Origin: Bacteroidota bacterium | Lineage (GTDB): Bacteria; Bacteroidota; Bacteroidia; JABEUT01 | Assembly (NCBI GenBank): GCA_013289475.1 | Contig: JABCZW010000020.1 | Span: 1 to 43,171, forward strand | DNA: 43,171 nt | Direction of reading: 5' to 3' | Part shown: positions 26,201 to 34,348 of the stretch, piece after piece | How the letters are laid out: every line of letters begins with the position of its first letter | How positions within the stretch are numbered: the first letter of the stretch is position 1 | The notes under the pieces: generated by a model | Seen by the model: the letters and a program-made list of their open reading frames with translations, nothing else | The model's database searches: none | Told to the model about the DNA's origin: nothing | Program-made: the position numbers and the translations under genes

Positions 26201-27778
26201 GGTTTTACGCATTTTGTTGCTTATAAACCTGTATAACCTGTCCTGCACATGTATTTTATCCGACGGTACATCATACATCAGTAATCCTACAGTAGCCAGT
26301 TTTACAATTGCAGGGCGCATATCGTCCGATGTCGTGTGCATAAAGCTGGCAATGTCACTTACTAAAAAATCGTTGCCCTGCACCGATTTTGAATACTGAG
26401 CAATACTCATAATTATGTTGTTGCCTGTAGCATCACTAAATTTATTGAACAGTTCGGGCCGGAAGAAATCCTGAGATTCAAAATCTGCAATACTTTGTGC
26501 AGCGCCTTCCAGCATACGGAATTCCATTTTAGGCTGGTCGGTATTCCATGAAAGCTCTTCGAAGAACATATTTACTTTATGGTACGTATCAAAGTATGGG
26601 GTTTGTGAAAGACCCTGATCGCTTCTTATTAACGAAAGGTGTTTTTTTGCAATATTATAAACAAGTTGTATGTCTGGGTGATAAATGGAATCGGTATCGG
26701 TAACATGTATAACTACACTGGCATCATCTGCTATAATCTGGTCTTTAGTAATACCATATTCTACCGATGAGGCAATAAGGTATGGTTTTCCATCACGGTT
26801 AAAAATAAGCTGTGCCGGTTCTGCCGGTGTTCCTGCACCTACAAAGCGTTTTCCGCGCATAGAAAATCCGCCATTGTATGTAACATCATTTGTAAGGTTG
26901 GGAATAGCAAAACGTTTTCCGTATGATATAAACCGGGGATATGTTTCCTTACCTACTGCTTCAGAAACATCGCGCTCAAGTATCTTACCTGTAAGCGGCT
27001 TATCAAAATAGCTTTTGTTCCAGAATATTACCGAATCAGCTACAAAGCCGCCCTGCTTGCAAATAACAACATAATTACTTAACTCTCCGTAAACTGTATT
27101 GGCATCAAGGCCTGTACGTACCCAATCAACCTTGCCGCTATTACCAAACCAGGCACCTTTGAGAGGGAAAAAAGCCCCTTGTGTATTATAAATTACAACG
27201 GTATCATTCCGCTCATTGGTACATTTCAGATTTAGTTTACTGAAAATAACCTCCGGAACACTATCACTTTTAAATGTAAAGTTGCTGTTATTGGCACTCC
27301 ATGAAATTGTAGGTGATTTGAAAAAGGTGTTGCTGCTGAATAAATTATCACTCATAGTGAGGAAGGTGTTCAAATCGTTGTAAGGCCTCTTCTTCAAAAG
27401 TTTCTCAAGCGCGGCCGTCCATTGGTCAAACTGTTTTTGCGATAAGCCTGCACTTACAAAGTTCATCATCGATGAAATGAAGGTCTGGAAGCTGGGGTAA
27501 ACAGGTATCTTCCTGGTTAGCATTTCATTTGCAATGGTATATGTGGCAATTTTATAATAATGGTTATACCCGGGCGATTTCCAAACGGCAACAAATTTTT
27601 CAAGAAATTCTTTTACATCTTTGTGGGTGGCAGTACCTGTTTCCATATAGGTATTCAGGTCATCGATAAACTTTACAGAATCCTGCAGAAATATTTTAAC
27701 CTTCGCTTCCTGTGCATGTGTGTACTGAAAACAGGATAGAAATATGAGAAGAATCGGAAGCTTTTTTATAAAGTTCAT
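23276..27778 (-). CDS. Very large exported protein of unknown function
   Basis: The 1500-residue product has a signal peptide (ending YTHAQ), a helical N-terminal part (about 25-150) and then a very long beta-rich body. The body has recurring patterns such as FYGKHFDFRYDDFKIKMNM, KGKFYSKLKLSNKGLKGDG, GNGEVDFLKASL and YLAFDKPSQQYRI, reminiscent of the repeating strands in LptA/OstA or AsmA-like proteins. The C-terminal part (about 1330-1500) is more mixed and ends in a Lys- and Asp-rich tail. No catalytic motif, membrane anchor or sorting domain is seen. Its start overlaps the tpiA stop by four bases (ATGA), so the two are translationally coupled. A role in envelope transport or assembly is only a guess. 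Confidence 0.8.
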   Translation of the reverse strand: MNFIKKLPILLIFLSCFQYTHAQEAKVKIFLQDSVKFIDDLNTYMETGTATHKDVKEFLEKFVAVWKSPGYNHYYKIATYTIANEMLTRKIPVYPSFQTFISSMMNFVSAGLSQKQFDQWTAALEKLLKKRPYNDLNTFLTMSDNLFSSNTFFKSPTISWSANNSNFTFKSDSVPEVIFSKLNLKCTNERNDTVVIYNTQGAFFPLKGAWFGNSGKVDWVRTGLDANTVYGELSNYVVICKQGGFVADSVIFWNKSYFDKPLTGKILERDVSEAVGKETYPRFISYGKRFAIPNLTNDVTYNGGFSMRGKRFVGAGTPAEPAQLIFNRDGKPYLIASSVEYGITKDQIIADDASVVIHVTDTDSIYHPDIQLVYNIAKKHLSLIRSDQGLSQTPYFDTYHKVNMFFEELSWNTDQPKMEFRMLEGAAQSIADFESQDFFRPELFNKFSDATGNNIIMSIAQYSKSVQGNDFLVSDIASFMHTTSDDMRPAIVKLATVGLLMYDVPSDKIHVQDRLYRFISNKMRKTDYDVLDYHSENPGRGVDNGVMDLLTNDITMNGIKVIIVSDSENVYIYPKDQQVVLHKNRNATFGGNVHAGRFDFYGKHFDFRYDDFKIKMNMTDSIRIQAESYETNPKGEHYLVPVKSVIEHVSGEIALDNPNNKSGFKPYHQYPILTSDTNSFVFYNKKTVQGGVYKKDNFYFKLDPFVIDSLNRFSNAGLHFGGTFASADIVPEMREVLKLQPDYSLGFIHDAPADGLSLYSGKGKFYSKLKLSNKGLKGDGTINYVTSVSKSNDFTFYPDSMNAIANKFVINEQKTDPEFPTVTGDTVREHWMPKLDHMAISDIKSPFLIYTGPNQSVFHGMLDLQPDLLSGNGEVDFLKASLTSKLIKFKQHKFTADTADFSLEATDNSGIAFATNNMSADIDFQLQMGEFKSNGGGSVVKFPENEYIAFMDEFKWYMNQDQLELSSSKKQTAQVQGKELQFSGAKFISVDPKQDSLQFIAPSARFSIKDYLITAQKVPFIDVADAQIVPDSGKILVHKNAIMEPLIRAEITANTVTRYHHIYGADLSITSRKNYSGSGYYDYVDEIKNKKAIYFSNIHVDTTHQTVANTTIVDSSHFNLSPNFSYKGGITLKATAPFLYFDGEARIMHQCNEIKIAWVKFASQIDPNNVEIPILGNPVNENNVPLAASPVLAVTDSMHMYGAFLSPVINGKKDVVLLPDSGYLAFDKPSQQYRISSNEKLIEQSLQGNYVSLDTRRCILYGEGVMNLGPDYGPVDMKTVGNVTDYLVRDSVEAKLMVLLNFFFDDGALDKMASDFSNNGALKPIDVSKGDVQKNLRQLLGKEDADKFISDLTLYGKAKKTPKALQSTLFFSQLDMKWNQQTRSYVSVGKIGVGGIGKTSINKLCDGKIEFKKKRGADEINIYIEIDPQHWYYFNYVNGFMQVYSSNNDFNTAISSLKSDKKETKTDKGKFTFNDQSSAGTKKTMFLRKFSTDSDNNGGN

Positions 27779-28545
27779 TGAGGTATGGAATGAATAATTT
27801 CTACAAATTCTTTTGCTTTTAATGCTGCGCCGCCTATAAGCCCTCCATCAACATCGGGGCAGGCAAACAGTTCTGCTGCATTTTTCTCGTTGCAGCTTCC
27901 TCCATATAGTATTGAAATATTATCAGATACCGGTTTGCTATATTTCTTCTCAATAAGCGAACGGATGTAATGATGCATTTCCTGTGCCTGTGCCGATGTG
28001 GCCGTAAGCCCTGTGCCAATGGCCCAAACCGGCTCGTATGCAAGTACACATTTCTGAAATTCTTCAGTGGAAAGATGAAACAGGCTTTCACTGATCTGCG
28101 TTTCAACTACATTAAAGTGTTCATTGGCTTCCCTCTTTTCTTTTGTTTCTCCAATACAAAAAATAGGTGTAAGGCCTTGCTTTAACGTAATATCTGTTTT
28201 CTTTTTCAGTTCGGCATTGGTTTCTTTAAAAAAGCTTCTTCTTTCGGAATGGCCTATAATTATATAATTAGCCCCAACCGATTTAAGCATAGAAGCTGAA
28301 ACCTCTCCTGTATAAGCTCCCGATTCTTCATAAGCACAATTTTGCCCGCCAACAAAAAGATTTTTAAGCCCCTTGGCAGTTTCATAAAAATCATGGATAT
28401 ATAAATACGGGGGCACAATGATCTTAATTACCGATTCGGCTTTTTTACTTTTCCACAACAGGTCTTTTATCTCATACATAAGCGGCACAGCTTCAGAATA
28501 TGTTTTATTCATCTTCCAGTTTCCGGCTACAATCTTTTTTCTCAT
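27775..28545 (-). CDS. tpiA: Triosephosphate isomerase
   Basis: The glycolytic enzyme interconverts dihydroxyacetone phosphate and glyceraldehyde 3-phosphate. Visible are the substrate lysine in GNWKMN (near residue 11), the catalytic histidine in IIGHSERR, the catalytic glutamate in AYEPVWAIGTG and the phosphate-binding ILYGGS and GGLIGGAAL segments. The length of 256 is usual. It follows the permease gene by 9 bases and overlaps the giant protein gene by four, placing a core metabolic enzyme inside an envelope gene train. A tpiA next to BT_3928-type and DUF1599 genes is a recurrent order in Bacteroidota (recalled). Confidence 0.98.
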   Translation of the reverse strand: MRKKIVAGNWKMNKTYSEAVPLMYEIKDLLWKSKKAESVIKIIVPPYLYIHDFYETAKGLKNLFVGGQNCAYEESGAYTGEVSASMLKSVGANYIIIGHSERRSFFKETNAELKKKTDITLKQGLTPIFCIGETKEKREANEHFNVVETQISESLFHLSTEEFQKCVLAYEPVWAIGTGLTATSAQAQEMHHYIRSLIEKKYSKPVSDNISILYGGSCNEKNAAELFACPDVDGGLIGGAALKAKEFVEIIHSIPQ

Positions 28546-28554
28546 AACATACTT

Positions 28555-29637
28555 TTATTTAAGCCTTATGCGGGGGTCGAGCAGGGCGTATATAATATCT
28601 ACCAGCATATTTATTATAACAAACAGAATTGAAGTAACAAGTACTACACCCATTACCACAGGCAGATCGTACCGCTCCAATGCCTCTATAACTTCCTTAC
28701 CAATACCTTCCCAGCCAAAAATATATTCAACAAAAACTGCACCTGCAATTAAGCTTGCAAACCAGCCCGATATAGCCGTTACCACAGGATTAAGTGCATT
28801 TTTCAGGGCATGTTTAACAATAATAGATCTTAGTTTTAGCCCTTTGGCAGAAGCGGTTCGTATATAATCATGAGATAATACCTCAAGCATCGATGCACGG
28901 GTAAGCTGAACAATAATTGCAAGCGGCCTTATACCCAATGTAAGGGCAGGTAATATCAGGTTTTTAAGATCAAGGTATCGGCCGTTGCCATAGTCATCAA
29001 TGCTATAAAGGTTGCCTACGGTGTTAAGCCCTGTGTATTTACTAAGTACGTGGCCAAAGAGCCACGCAAATATTAAGCCCACAAAGAATGACGGGCCTGC
29101 AAGGCCAAGTACCGAGAAGACAACCGAAATTTTATCAAAAGCAGAATCTTTTTTAAGAGCAGCTATGATACCCAGAAATATACCGAATATGGTTGCAAAC
29201 ACAATTGCAGTAATTGCAAGTACAGCGGTATTGGGTAATGTAGATTTAATAATATCCCATACTTTTCTCCTGGTTTGGTAAGAGCGCCGCAGGTATGGAA
29301 ATTTAAGAATTGCAATTTTATTTTCTGATACCCTGAATAGTTTAGTATAGCTGGAATACTTGGCCGTATCGAGATAAATCGGGCTGTCTTTCTGCTTATC
29401 GTTATGTATTGAAATAGGGGAAAGGTCATCGAGATACATTAAGAACTGGGTATGCAAAGGTTTATCTAAGCCCAGGTCTTTGTCAATAATAGCAATAGCC
29501 TGTGCATCGGCACGCTGGCCAAGCATTAAGCGGGCAGGGTCGCCGGGTAAGGCATTAAATAAAAGGAAAACCAAAACGAGCACACCCAATAATACCAGGA
29601 AGCCGTAAAATGTCCTCTTGATTATAAAGTTTATCAC
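28555..29637 (-). CDS. ABC transporter permease, DppB/OppB type
   Basis: The 360-residue protein has six predicted membrane helices. The N-terminal signature NALPGDPARLMLGQRADAQA of the peptide-transporter DppB family is present, as is the cytoplasmic coupling segment YIFGWEGIGKEVIEALERYD. It has a longer periplasmic loop after the first helix (about 65-135, PISIHNDKQKDSPIYLDTAK) than the usual DppB. It should import di- or oligopeptides or nickel together with a DppC-type permease, ATPases and a binding protein, but none of these is adjacent. It overlaps the DoxX gene by one base. Confidence 0.9.
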   Translation of the reverse strand: MINFIIKRTFYGFLVLLGVLVLVFLLFNALPGDPARLMLGQRADAQAIAIIDKDLGLDKPLHTQFLMYLDDLSPISIHNDKQKDSPIYLDTAKYSSYTKLFRVSENKIAILKFPYLRRSYQTRRKVWDIIKSTLPNTAVLAITAIVFATIFGIFLGIIAALKKDSAFDKISVVFSVLGLAGPSFFVGLIFAWLFGHVLSKYTGLNTVGNLYSIDDYGNGRYLDLKNLILPALTLGIRPLAIIVQLTRASMLEVLSHDYIRTASAKGLKLRSIIVKHALKNALNPVVTAISGWFASLIAGAVFVEYIFGWEGIGKEVIEALERYDLPVVMGVVLVTSILFVIINMLVDIIYALLDPRIRLK

Positions 29638-30767
29638 TATTTCTTAAAATATTGTTCGTTAAGGCTCTTGTAATCGGGTATTGAATGATAGTGCCACATC
29701 GCAATTACTATCCCGGCTTTCAGCATGACAAGGCCCGGGTTCGAACGTATCATAGTTCGCAACTGTGTATCATCGGTATTTAAGAAAGGATACTCTGCGT
29801 GGTTCTTTTGTTTGTAGGTATTAATATCGCCTTCGCCTGATGCAGTAAGACACATAAACTTTATGTGGTTCTTAACACATTCGGCATAAAGATCATTTAT
29901 TTTTTTAATTGTTTCAGGCGAAGTATTCGCATCGGTAATTGTGGAAGAGACTAATAGCAGGTTATAATTCGGGTTGCTTAATACACTATCAGTGTAATCG
30001 TTTCCATCGAGACTTACGATATTAAAGTCAAATATTTTAGCAGGAATACCTTTCTTAAGTATTTCAGTTCTTGTTCCACTGGTATCAAAATCCCACGTGG
30101 CCTGGTAATTATCAGGGAACTTGTCAAACTCTTTCTTTTCTTTGGTCTGTTTATTTATCAGGGTGTAATGATATTTCACTACATCATCAATACCTTTCAT
30201 ATCCTTTTTAATATCGGTTCCAACCTTATAAGGGCGGAAATCGATAACCGGAAGATAGTTATAACAATACCATGAAAATGAAGCTGAACCGAGGATGAAA
30301 ATAACAAGTGCGCCGTTTTGTACCATTTTAGGTAATACCGGCGTATAGTGTTTGTTGCCCAAAGCAATTATCCCGATAATGATAAGTATTACCACATCTT
30401 TCCAGAAGGTTACCCAGGGTGTCATAGATATTGCATCGCCAAAGCAGCCACATTCGAGCACCTTGTTGTAGTGGGCAGTATAAAATGTCAGGAAGGTGAA
30501 GAAGAGGTCCATCAGGAAAAGCATCCAGAGGGTAAACTTTTTGAATGACCCGATAAGGGCCATAAAACCAAGTATCATTTCCAATACAGGAATAAAGCAG
30601 GCTAAAGGGAATGAAAAAGGTATAGCCCATTTCCAAGCCGGACCAAAGGCTTCAAAATATTCCTGTAATTTATAAGAAAACCCTAAGGGGTCATCCGCTT
30701 TTACAAAGCCTGAGAAGATGAAAAGGGCTCCGACAAGGAAAATACAGATCTTAACAAGTGCCTTCAT
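29637..30767 (-). CDS. DoxX/MauE-like membrane protein, BT_3928 family
   Basis: The 376-residue protein opens with KICIFLVGALFIFSGFVKADDPLGFSYKLQEYF, the conserved start of BT_3928-type DoxX-like proteins, with four membrane helices in the first 150 residues and the Cys-containing ECGCFGDAI segment seen in MauE-type proteins. Another helix near residue 155-175 leads to a C-terminal, probably periplasmic, part that looks thioredoxin-like (NYNLLLVSSTITDANT, then LTASGEGDINTY) but lacks a CxxC. A redox or disulfide role is suggested by the family, not proven. It lies between DUF1599 (2-base gap) and the permease. Confidence 0.88.
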   Translation of the reverse strand: MKALVKICIFLVGALFIFSGFVKADDPLGFSYKLQEYFEAFGPAWKWAIPFSFPLACFIPVLEMILGFMALIGSFKKFTLWMLFLMDLFFTFLTFYTAHYNKVLECGCFGDAISMTPWVTFWKDVVILIIIGIIALGNKHYTPVLPKMVQNGALVIFILGSASFSWYCYNYLPVIDFRPYKVGTDIKKDMKGIDDVVKYHYTLINKQTKEKKEFDKFPDNYQATWDFDTSGTRTEILKKGIPAKIFDFNIVSLDGNDYTDSVLSNPNYNLLLVSSTITDANTSPETIKKINDLYAECVKNHIKFMCLTASGEGDINTYKQKNHAEYPFLNTDDTQLRTMIRSNPGLVMLKAGIVIAMWHYHSIPDYKSLNEQYFKK

Positions 30768-30769
30768 AG

Positions 30770-31312
30770 CTATATAGTTTCGGTAAGGCGTATTAATGCA
30801 AAAATAGCATAATTCATAACGTCATAATAGTTAGCATCAATCCCCTCAGATATAAGGGTTTGCCCCTTATGGTCCTCAATTTGTTTTATCCTTAAAAGCT
30901 TCATCAAAATAAGGTCGGTGAGCGAGGACACTCTCATTTCCCTCCAGGCCTCACCATAATCGTGGTTTTTGTCCTGCATTAATTGGCGGGCATATTTCGA
31001 ATGTTTGTCAAAAAGTACTTCGATTTCTTTAGCAGGCATTTCAGTACGTTCGTCATCCTTTAATGATAGTTGAATAAGGGCTATTGCAGCGTAATTATAT
31101 ATGCCAATAAAGTCGGCAGTAACATCTTCATCAACCTTTTTTGAGCCTTTTTCTTCAATACTTCTAATACGCTGGGCCTTGATAAATATCTGGTCGGTAA
31201 TAGATGATACCCTGAGTATGCGCCACGCGGTGCCATAATCGTGCATTTTTTTAATAAAAATATCCCTGCAAGAGTTAACAGCAACATCGAACTGCGAGAG
31301 CGTTTTCTGCAT
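30770..31312 (-). CDS. DUF1599 protein, two tandem domains
   Basis: The 180-residue protein contains two similar halves, each with the mark KxHDYGxAWRxxRVSS(I/L)TD (residues about 24-42 and 110-128) followed by an Arg-Ile rich helix and a Tyr-Ala-Ile-Ala-Leu-Ile segment. This is the nucleotide-modifying-like DUF1599 domain in duplicate. Function is unknown. The start at 31312 (MQKTLSQFD) was chosen over 31375, because a perfect TATCTTTG -7 element lies at 31339-31346 just upstream, inside the longer frame. It is the first gene of the DoxX / permease / tpiA train. Confidence 0.87.
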   Translation of the reverse strand: MQKTLSQFDVAVNSCRDIFIKKMHDYGTAWRILRVSSITDQIFIKAQRIRSIEEKGSKKVDEDVTADFIGIYNYAAIALIQLSLKDDERTEMPAKEIEVLFDKHSKYARQLMQDKNHDYGEAWREMRVSSLTDLILMKLLRIKQIEDHKGQTLISEGIDANYYDVMNYAIFALIRLTETI

Positions 31313-31338
31313 AAAAGAGCAAATAGGTATTAAGGCTT

Positions 31339-31346
31339 CAAAGATA
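31339..31346 (-). promoter_or_regulatory. -7 element of the DUF1599-tpiA gene train
   Basis: The minus strand reads TATCTTTG, an exact TAnnTTTG match, about 27 bases before the ATG at 31312. A TTTG at 26 bases upstream is too far for a standard -33, so this is a partial match. Confidence 0.4.
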
Positions 31347-31419
31347 ACATTCGTAGCCGATAAATTTGCATACAAAAGGGGCTAAAAAAAGTAATGCCCA
31401 CAGGTAAGCATATTTGACC

Positions 31420-31427
31420 TATTTTTG
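31420..31427 (+). promoter_or_regulatory. -7 element upstream of gldC
   Basis: TATTTTTG is an exact TAnnTTTG match, 25 bases before the gldC ATG at 31453. No clear -33 TTTG is found at the proper distance. Confidence 0.4.
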
Positions 31428-31452
31428 GGCACATTTATCGAACATTTTAATT

Positions 31453-31791
31453 ATGGCTAAAAAGACGGAAATAAACATAACGGTTGAACTGGACGAAAAC
31501 AACCTGCCCATCAAAATGCAATGGTCGTCGAGCGATAGTAAAGAGACTGGCGCAGTTAAGGGTATGCTGTTATCGTTGTGGGATGAAAAAGAGAAAAACT
31601 CAATGCACCTGCACCTGTGGACAAAGGATATGATGACAGATGAAATGAAGCAGTTTATGCACCAAACTTTATTGGGTGAAAGCGATACTATAAAACGTGC
31701 TTTAGGCGATGAAAAACTGGCGGCTTCGTTATACGATTATAGTCACGAATTTGCTTTGCAGGCAGGCATATTGAAAAATGCCAAGGAGTAG
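31453..31791 (+). CDS. gldC: Gliding motility protein GldC
   Basis: The 112-residue cytoplasmic protein opens MAKKTEINITVELDENNLP and continues with IKMQWSSSD and LHLWTKDMM, the pattern of GldC, a non-essential gliding-motility protein of Bacteroidota. No other gliding gene is in the window, so motility cannot be inferred from this gene alone; GldC occurs in many non-gliding members too. It diverges from the DUF1599 gene and converges with the next membrane protein gene, whose stop is one base away. The start at 31453 was chosen over 31414 because it restores the family's N-terminus and keeps the promoter outside. Confidence 0.9.
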   Translation: MAKKTEINITVELDENNLPIKMQWSSSDSKETGAVKGMLLSLWDEKEKNSMHLHLWTKDMMTDEMKQFMHQTLLGESDTIKRALGDEKLAASLYDYSHEFALQAGILKNAKE

Positions 31792-31792
31792 C

Positions 31793-34339
31793 TTACTTTG
31801 CCGGATAAACTGATATGGAAACATCATCAATATAGGCATCCTTAATTCCGCATAAAAAAACATAAAAGTGCAGGGCAGATTCCTTATAGTCCTGTGGTAT
31901 TTTTATGGTTAGCTGTATTTGTTCCCACCCGGTAGTATCGATATTAATTACAGTATTGCCCCCGGTATAAAAATAATTTTGATCTTTTGCTGCTGACAGC
32001 ACTATGCTTGGAGTTTTACTAGAGGATTTTCTCCATACTGATGCACTTACAGAATCTCCGGGTTTAACATTAAAAAAAAGATCTAATCCGTAGGGGGTAG
32101 CCTGTGAAAGATGAATTGAGTTTTTACCCGAATGGTGTTCAGTTGTTATAACCTGGTCGGCTTTTAGAAAAGTATAATTTCCATCATCTGAAATGAATTG
32201 GGACTTATCATTTGTCAGCTTTTCAAGATTACAAAAAATGTTAGTGCTGTTCAATGCCATTGAATATATAGTAATATTTATGTCATCAAAATAAACATCT
32301 TCCTTTCCGGGGTAAAAAAGGTAAAAATGAACGGTGGGTTCTTTGTAGTCGTCCGGTACTTTGCATTTACATTCAATTTGTTCCCATCCGTTTTCAGCAG
32401 TATTTATAACAAACTCACCGCCCCTGTATAACATTTCAGGTTTTTCGGCACTTAATACAATACCTCCGCCATCAGGCGATTTTCTCCAAACAGTTGCATC
32501 AATAAAATCTCCCGGCTTAACATTAAATATAAGGTCTGCCCCATATTGGTTCTTGTCGTTAAGTAAAACAGCATTTAAGCCGGAATGATGTTCTTTTTGG
32601 GTTACTGCAAAGGCTTTCGCCAAAAGATGTTTCCCGTCGCTTGCTATGAAAGATGATTTATCATCGGTTAATTTTTCAAGGTCGCAATAAATTGATGTTT
32701 TGTTTTCTAAGAGTTTTGAAGCCAAGCCCCTATGGGTGTATATAACATATATATTTTCACCTGTATTTGTGTCTCTGTATATTAATTTATAATCACCTAA
32801 TTTCAACCCATTGTATGTTGTAATCTCCTGCATGATTTCTCTCTCGGCATTACTATCCCTGTCTTTTGTATAAGCAAGCAGGCTATCATATTTACTTAAA
32901 ACCTCAGGGGTAATCATTTCTTTTCCCCAAAAAAGGAGTTTCTTAAAGTCAACGTCATATAAATAAGAAGTGGGGTGGATCGTTTTCTCGAATTGCATGT
33001 AAAATGGAATCTGATTGCCGGTATATACAATACCAAAATTGAGAGCCAGCTCAATATAGGCTGACTGATAAGTGCTTGCAATAATTACTGGTATATTTTT
33101 TCTTGTTTCAATAAACTTCCGGGTGGCAGCCAATGTTTGATGGTCATGGTTCACGTTATTGGCATCTTTAATATAGCTATTGGCCTGCAGCAATAACATC
33201 CCCCCTAAGAAACAATAGGCAATAATATTTTTTGTTTTTTGCAGTGAGTTGAATAAGATGCCGGAGGCTGCAATAAGGCCTAATGCTAAGGATGTGCCTG
33301 CCGGGAATACATAGTAAAACTTATAATGTTTGGCAACCGTAAATATGAGAAGAGTAGTAAATACCCATACGCCAATTAAAGCCCTTGTAAATGCACCATC
33401 GGGCTTCTTTTTTAGCATGAACTTTATAATGGTTATAATAAAAGCAATTGTAATAATGGCATAAACTGTCGTAAATACTACATCGGTTGTGAACAGTTCC
33501 TTAAGGTTTGCACTATATAAGTGGGCATCAATAAATTGTTCTTTTCCGCTTCCGTAAAGACTATCGTGAGTAACTATTCTCCTGACCCATTTATAGAAAA
33601 AATAATATTTAGGCATAACCGGAATAACCAATACTATAAAAGCAACAAGTGTTACCAGTAAATAGGTTAATCTTTGCCTTACGCCTTTTATCAAGAACAG
33701 GGGCACGATGATTATAAGCGTAGTGTTTATTTTGGTGGCTATAAGAAAACCGGTAATTAAACCGCAAATAATAAGGGTTCTATACTCGGAAGGTTTATCT
33801 TCATCGGATTGGTTGACTACAAAGTGCACATATAAATAAGCCATAAAAAATGTACCCAGGGGTATGATGATCGCTTCCGGCATCAGGTACATGATATTCT
33901 TCAGCATGTCTTTTGTAAGCATAGGGGTAAGCTGGAACAGTATGGCAGTACTAACGTTACCCGTATTCTTGTAAACAAACCTTCCTGTAAAATAAATTGT
34001 AAAACCGGTTATAAGTATCATTATTATGCTACATACCAACAGGTAATTCTCAGGATGTAGCAACACATCCTGGTACAATGGACCGCTGCCCGAAATAAAG
34101 TGCTTTATAAAAATAATTATAGCAGCAAGGCATTGCACAGGGGTTCCGGGATGGTCGAAGTGGCCTATTTCCAAATGCCCGCTGGCAAGGTTGGTGCCAT
34201 TCATTAAATACGCATATACGGGGTCGGGCTGAGAAGTGTAGAAAAATGTATACTTATACCTGTAAACAGCTGCAAATGCAAGATACAAGAGCGGAAGAAT
34301 AAAAAAAATAAAGTAATTTTTCAGGAAGTGCTTCATCAA
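31793..34339 (-). CDS. GT-C-like membrane protein with duplicated C-terminal jelly-roll domain
   Basis: Residues 1 to about 400 hold ten or more membrane helices. The first large loop has PDPVYAYLMNGTNLASGH and HFDHPGTP, resembling GT-C (PMT/GT39-like) sugar transferases, whose first-loop acidic residue is catalytic. A soluble part follows (about 400-560), then two copies of about 143 residues (562-704 and 707-848), each with CxLEKLTxDKSxFI, EHHSGxN, FNVKPGD, SVWRKS and GWEQI. They look like jelly-roll carbohydrate-binding domains (CBM4/9-like by appearance). The gene follows pyrC and a dolichol-phosphate-mannose-synthase-like gene, so sugar transfer from a polyprenyl carrier is plausible. 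Confidence 0.8.
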   Translation of the reverse strand: MMKHFLKNYFIFFILPLLYLAFAAVYRYKYTFFYTSQPDPVYAYLMNGTNLASGHLEIGHFDHPGTPVQCLAAIIIFIKHFISGSGPLYQDVLLHPENYLLVCSIIMILITGFTIYFTGRFVYKNTGNVSTAILFQLTPMLTKDMLKNIMYLMPEAIIIPLGTFFMAYLYVHFVVNQSDEDKPSEYRTLIICGLITGFLIATKINTTLIIIVPLFLIKGVRQRLTYLLVTLVAFIVLVIPVMPKYYFFYKWVRRIVTHDSLYGSGKEQFIDAHLYSANLKELFTTDVVFTTVYAIITIAFIITIIKFMLKKKPDGAFTRALIGVWVFTTLLIFTVAKHYKFYYVFPAGTSLALGLIAASGILFNSLQKTKNIIAYCFLGGMLLLQANSYIKDANNVNHDHQTLAATRKFIETRKNIPVIIASTYQSAYIELALNFGIVYTGNQIPFYMQFEKTIHPTSYLYDVDFKKLLFWGKEMITPEVLSKYDSLLAYTKDRDSNAEREIMQEITTYNGLKLGDYKLIYRDTNTGENIYVIYTHRGLASKLLENKTSIYCDLEKLTDDKSSFIASDGKHLLAKAFAVTQKEHHSGLNAVLLNDKNQYGADLIFNVKPGDFIDATVWRKSPDGGGIVLSAEKPEMLYRGGEFVINTAENGWEQIECKCKVPDDYKEPTVHFYLFYPGKEDVYFDDINITIYSMALNSTNIFCNLEKLTNDKSQFISDDGNYTFLKADQVITTEHHSGKNSIHLSQATPYGLDLFFNVKPGDSVSASVWRKSSSKTPSIVLSAAKDQNYFYTGGNTVINIDTTGWEQIQLTIKIPQDYKESALHFYVFLCGIKDAYIDDVSISVYPAK

Positions 34340-34348
34340 ATAGCTTTA

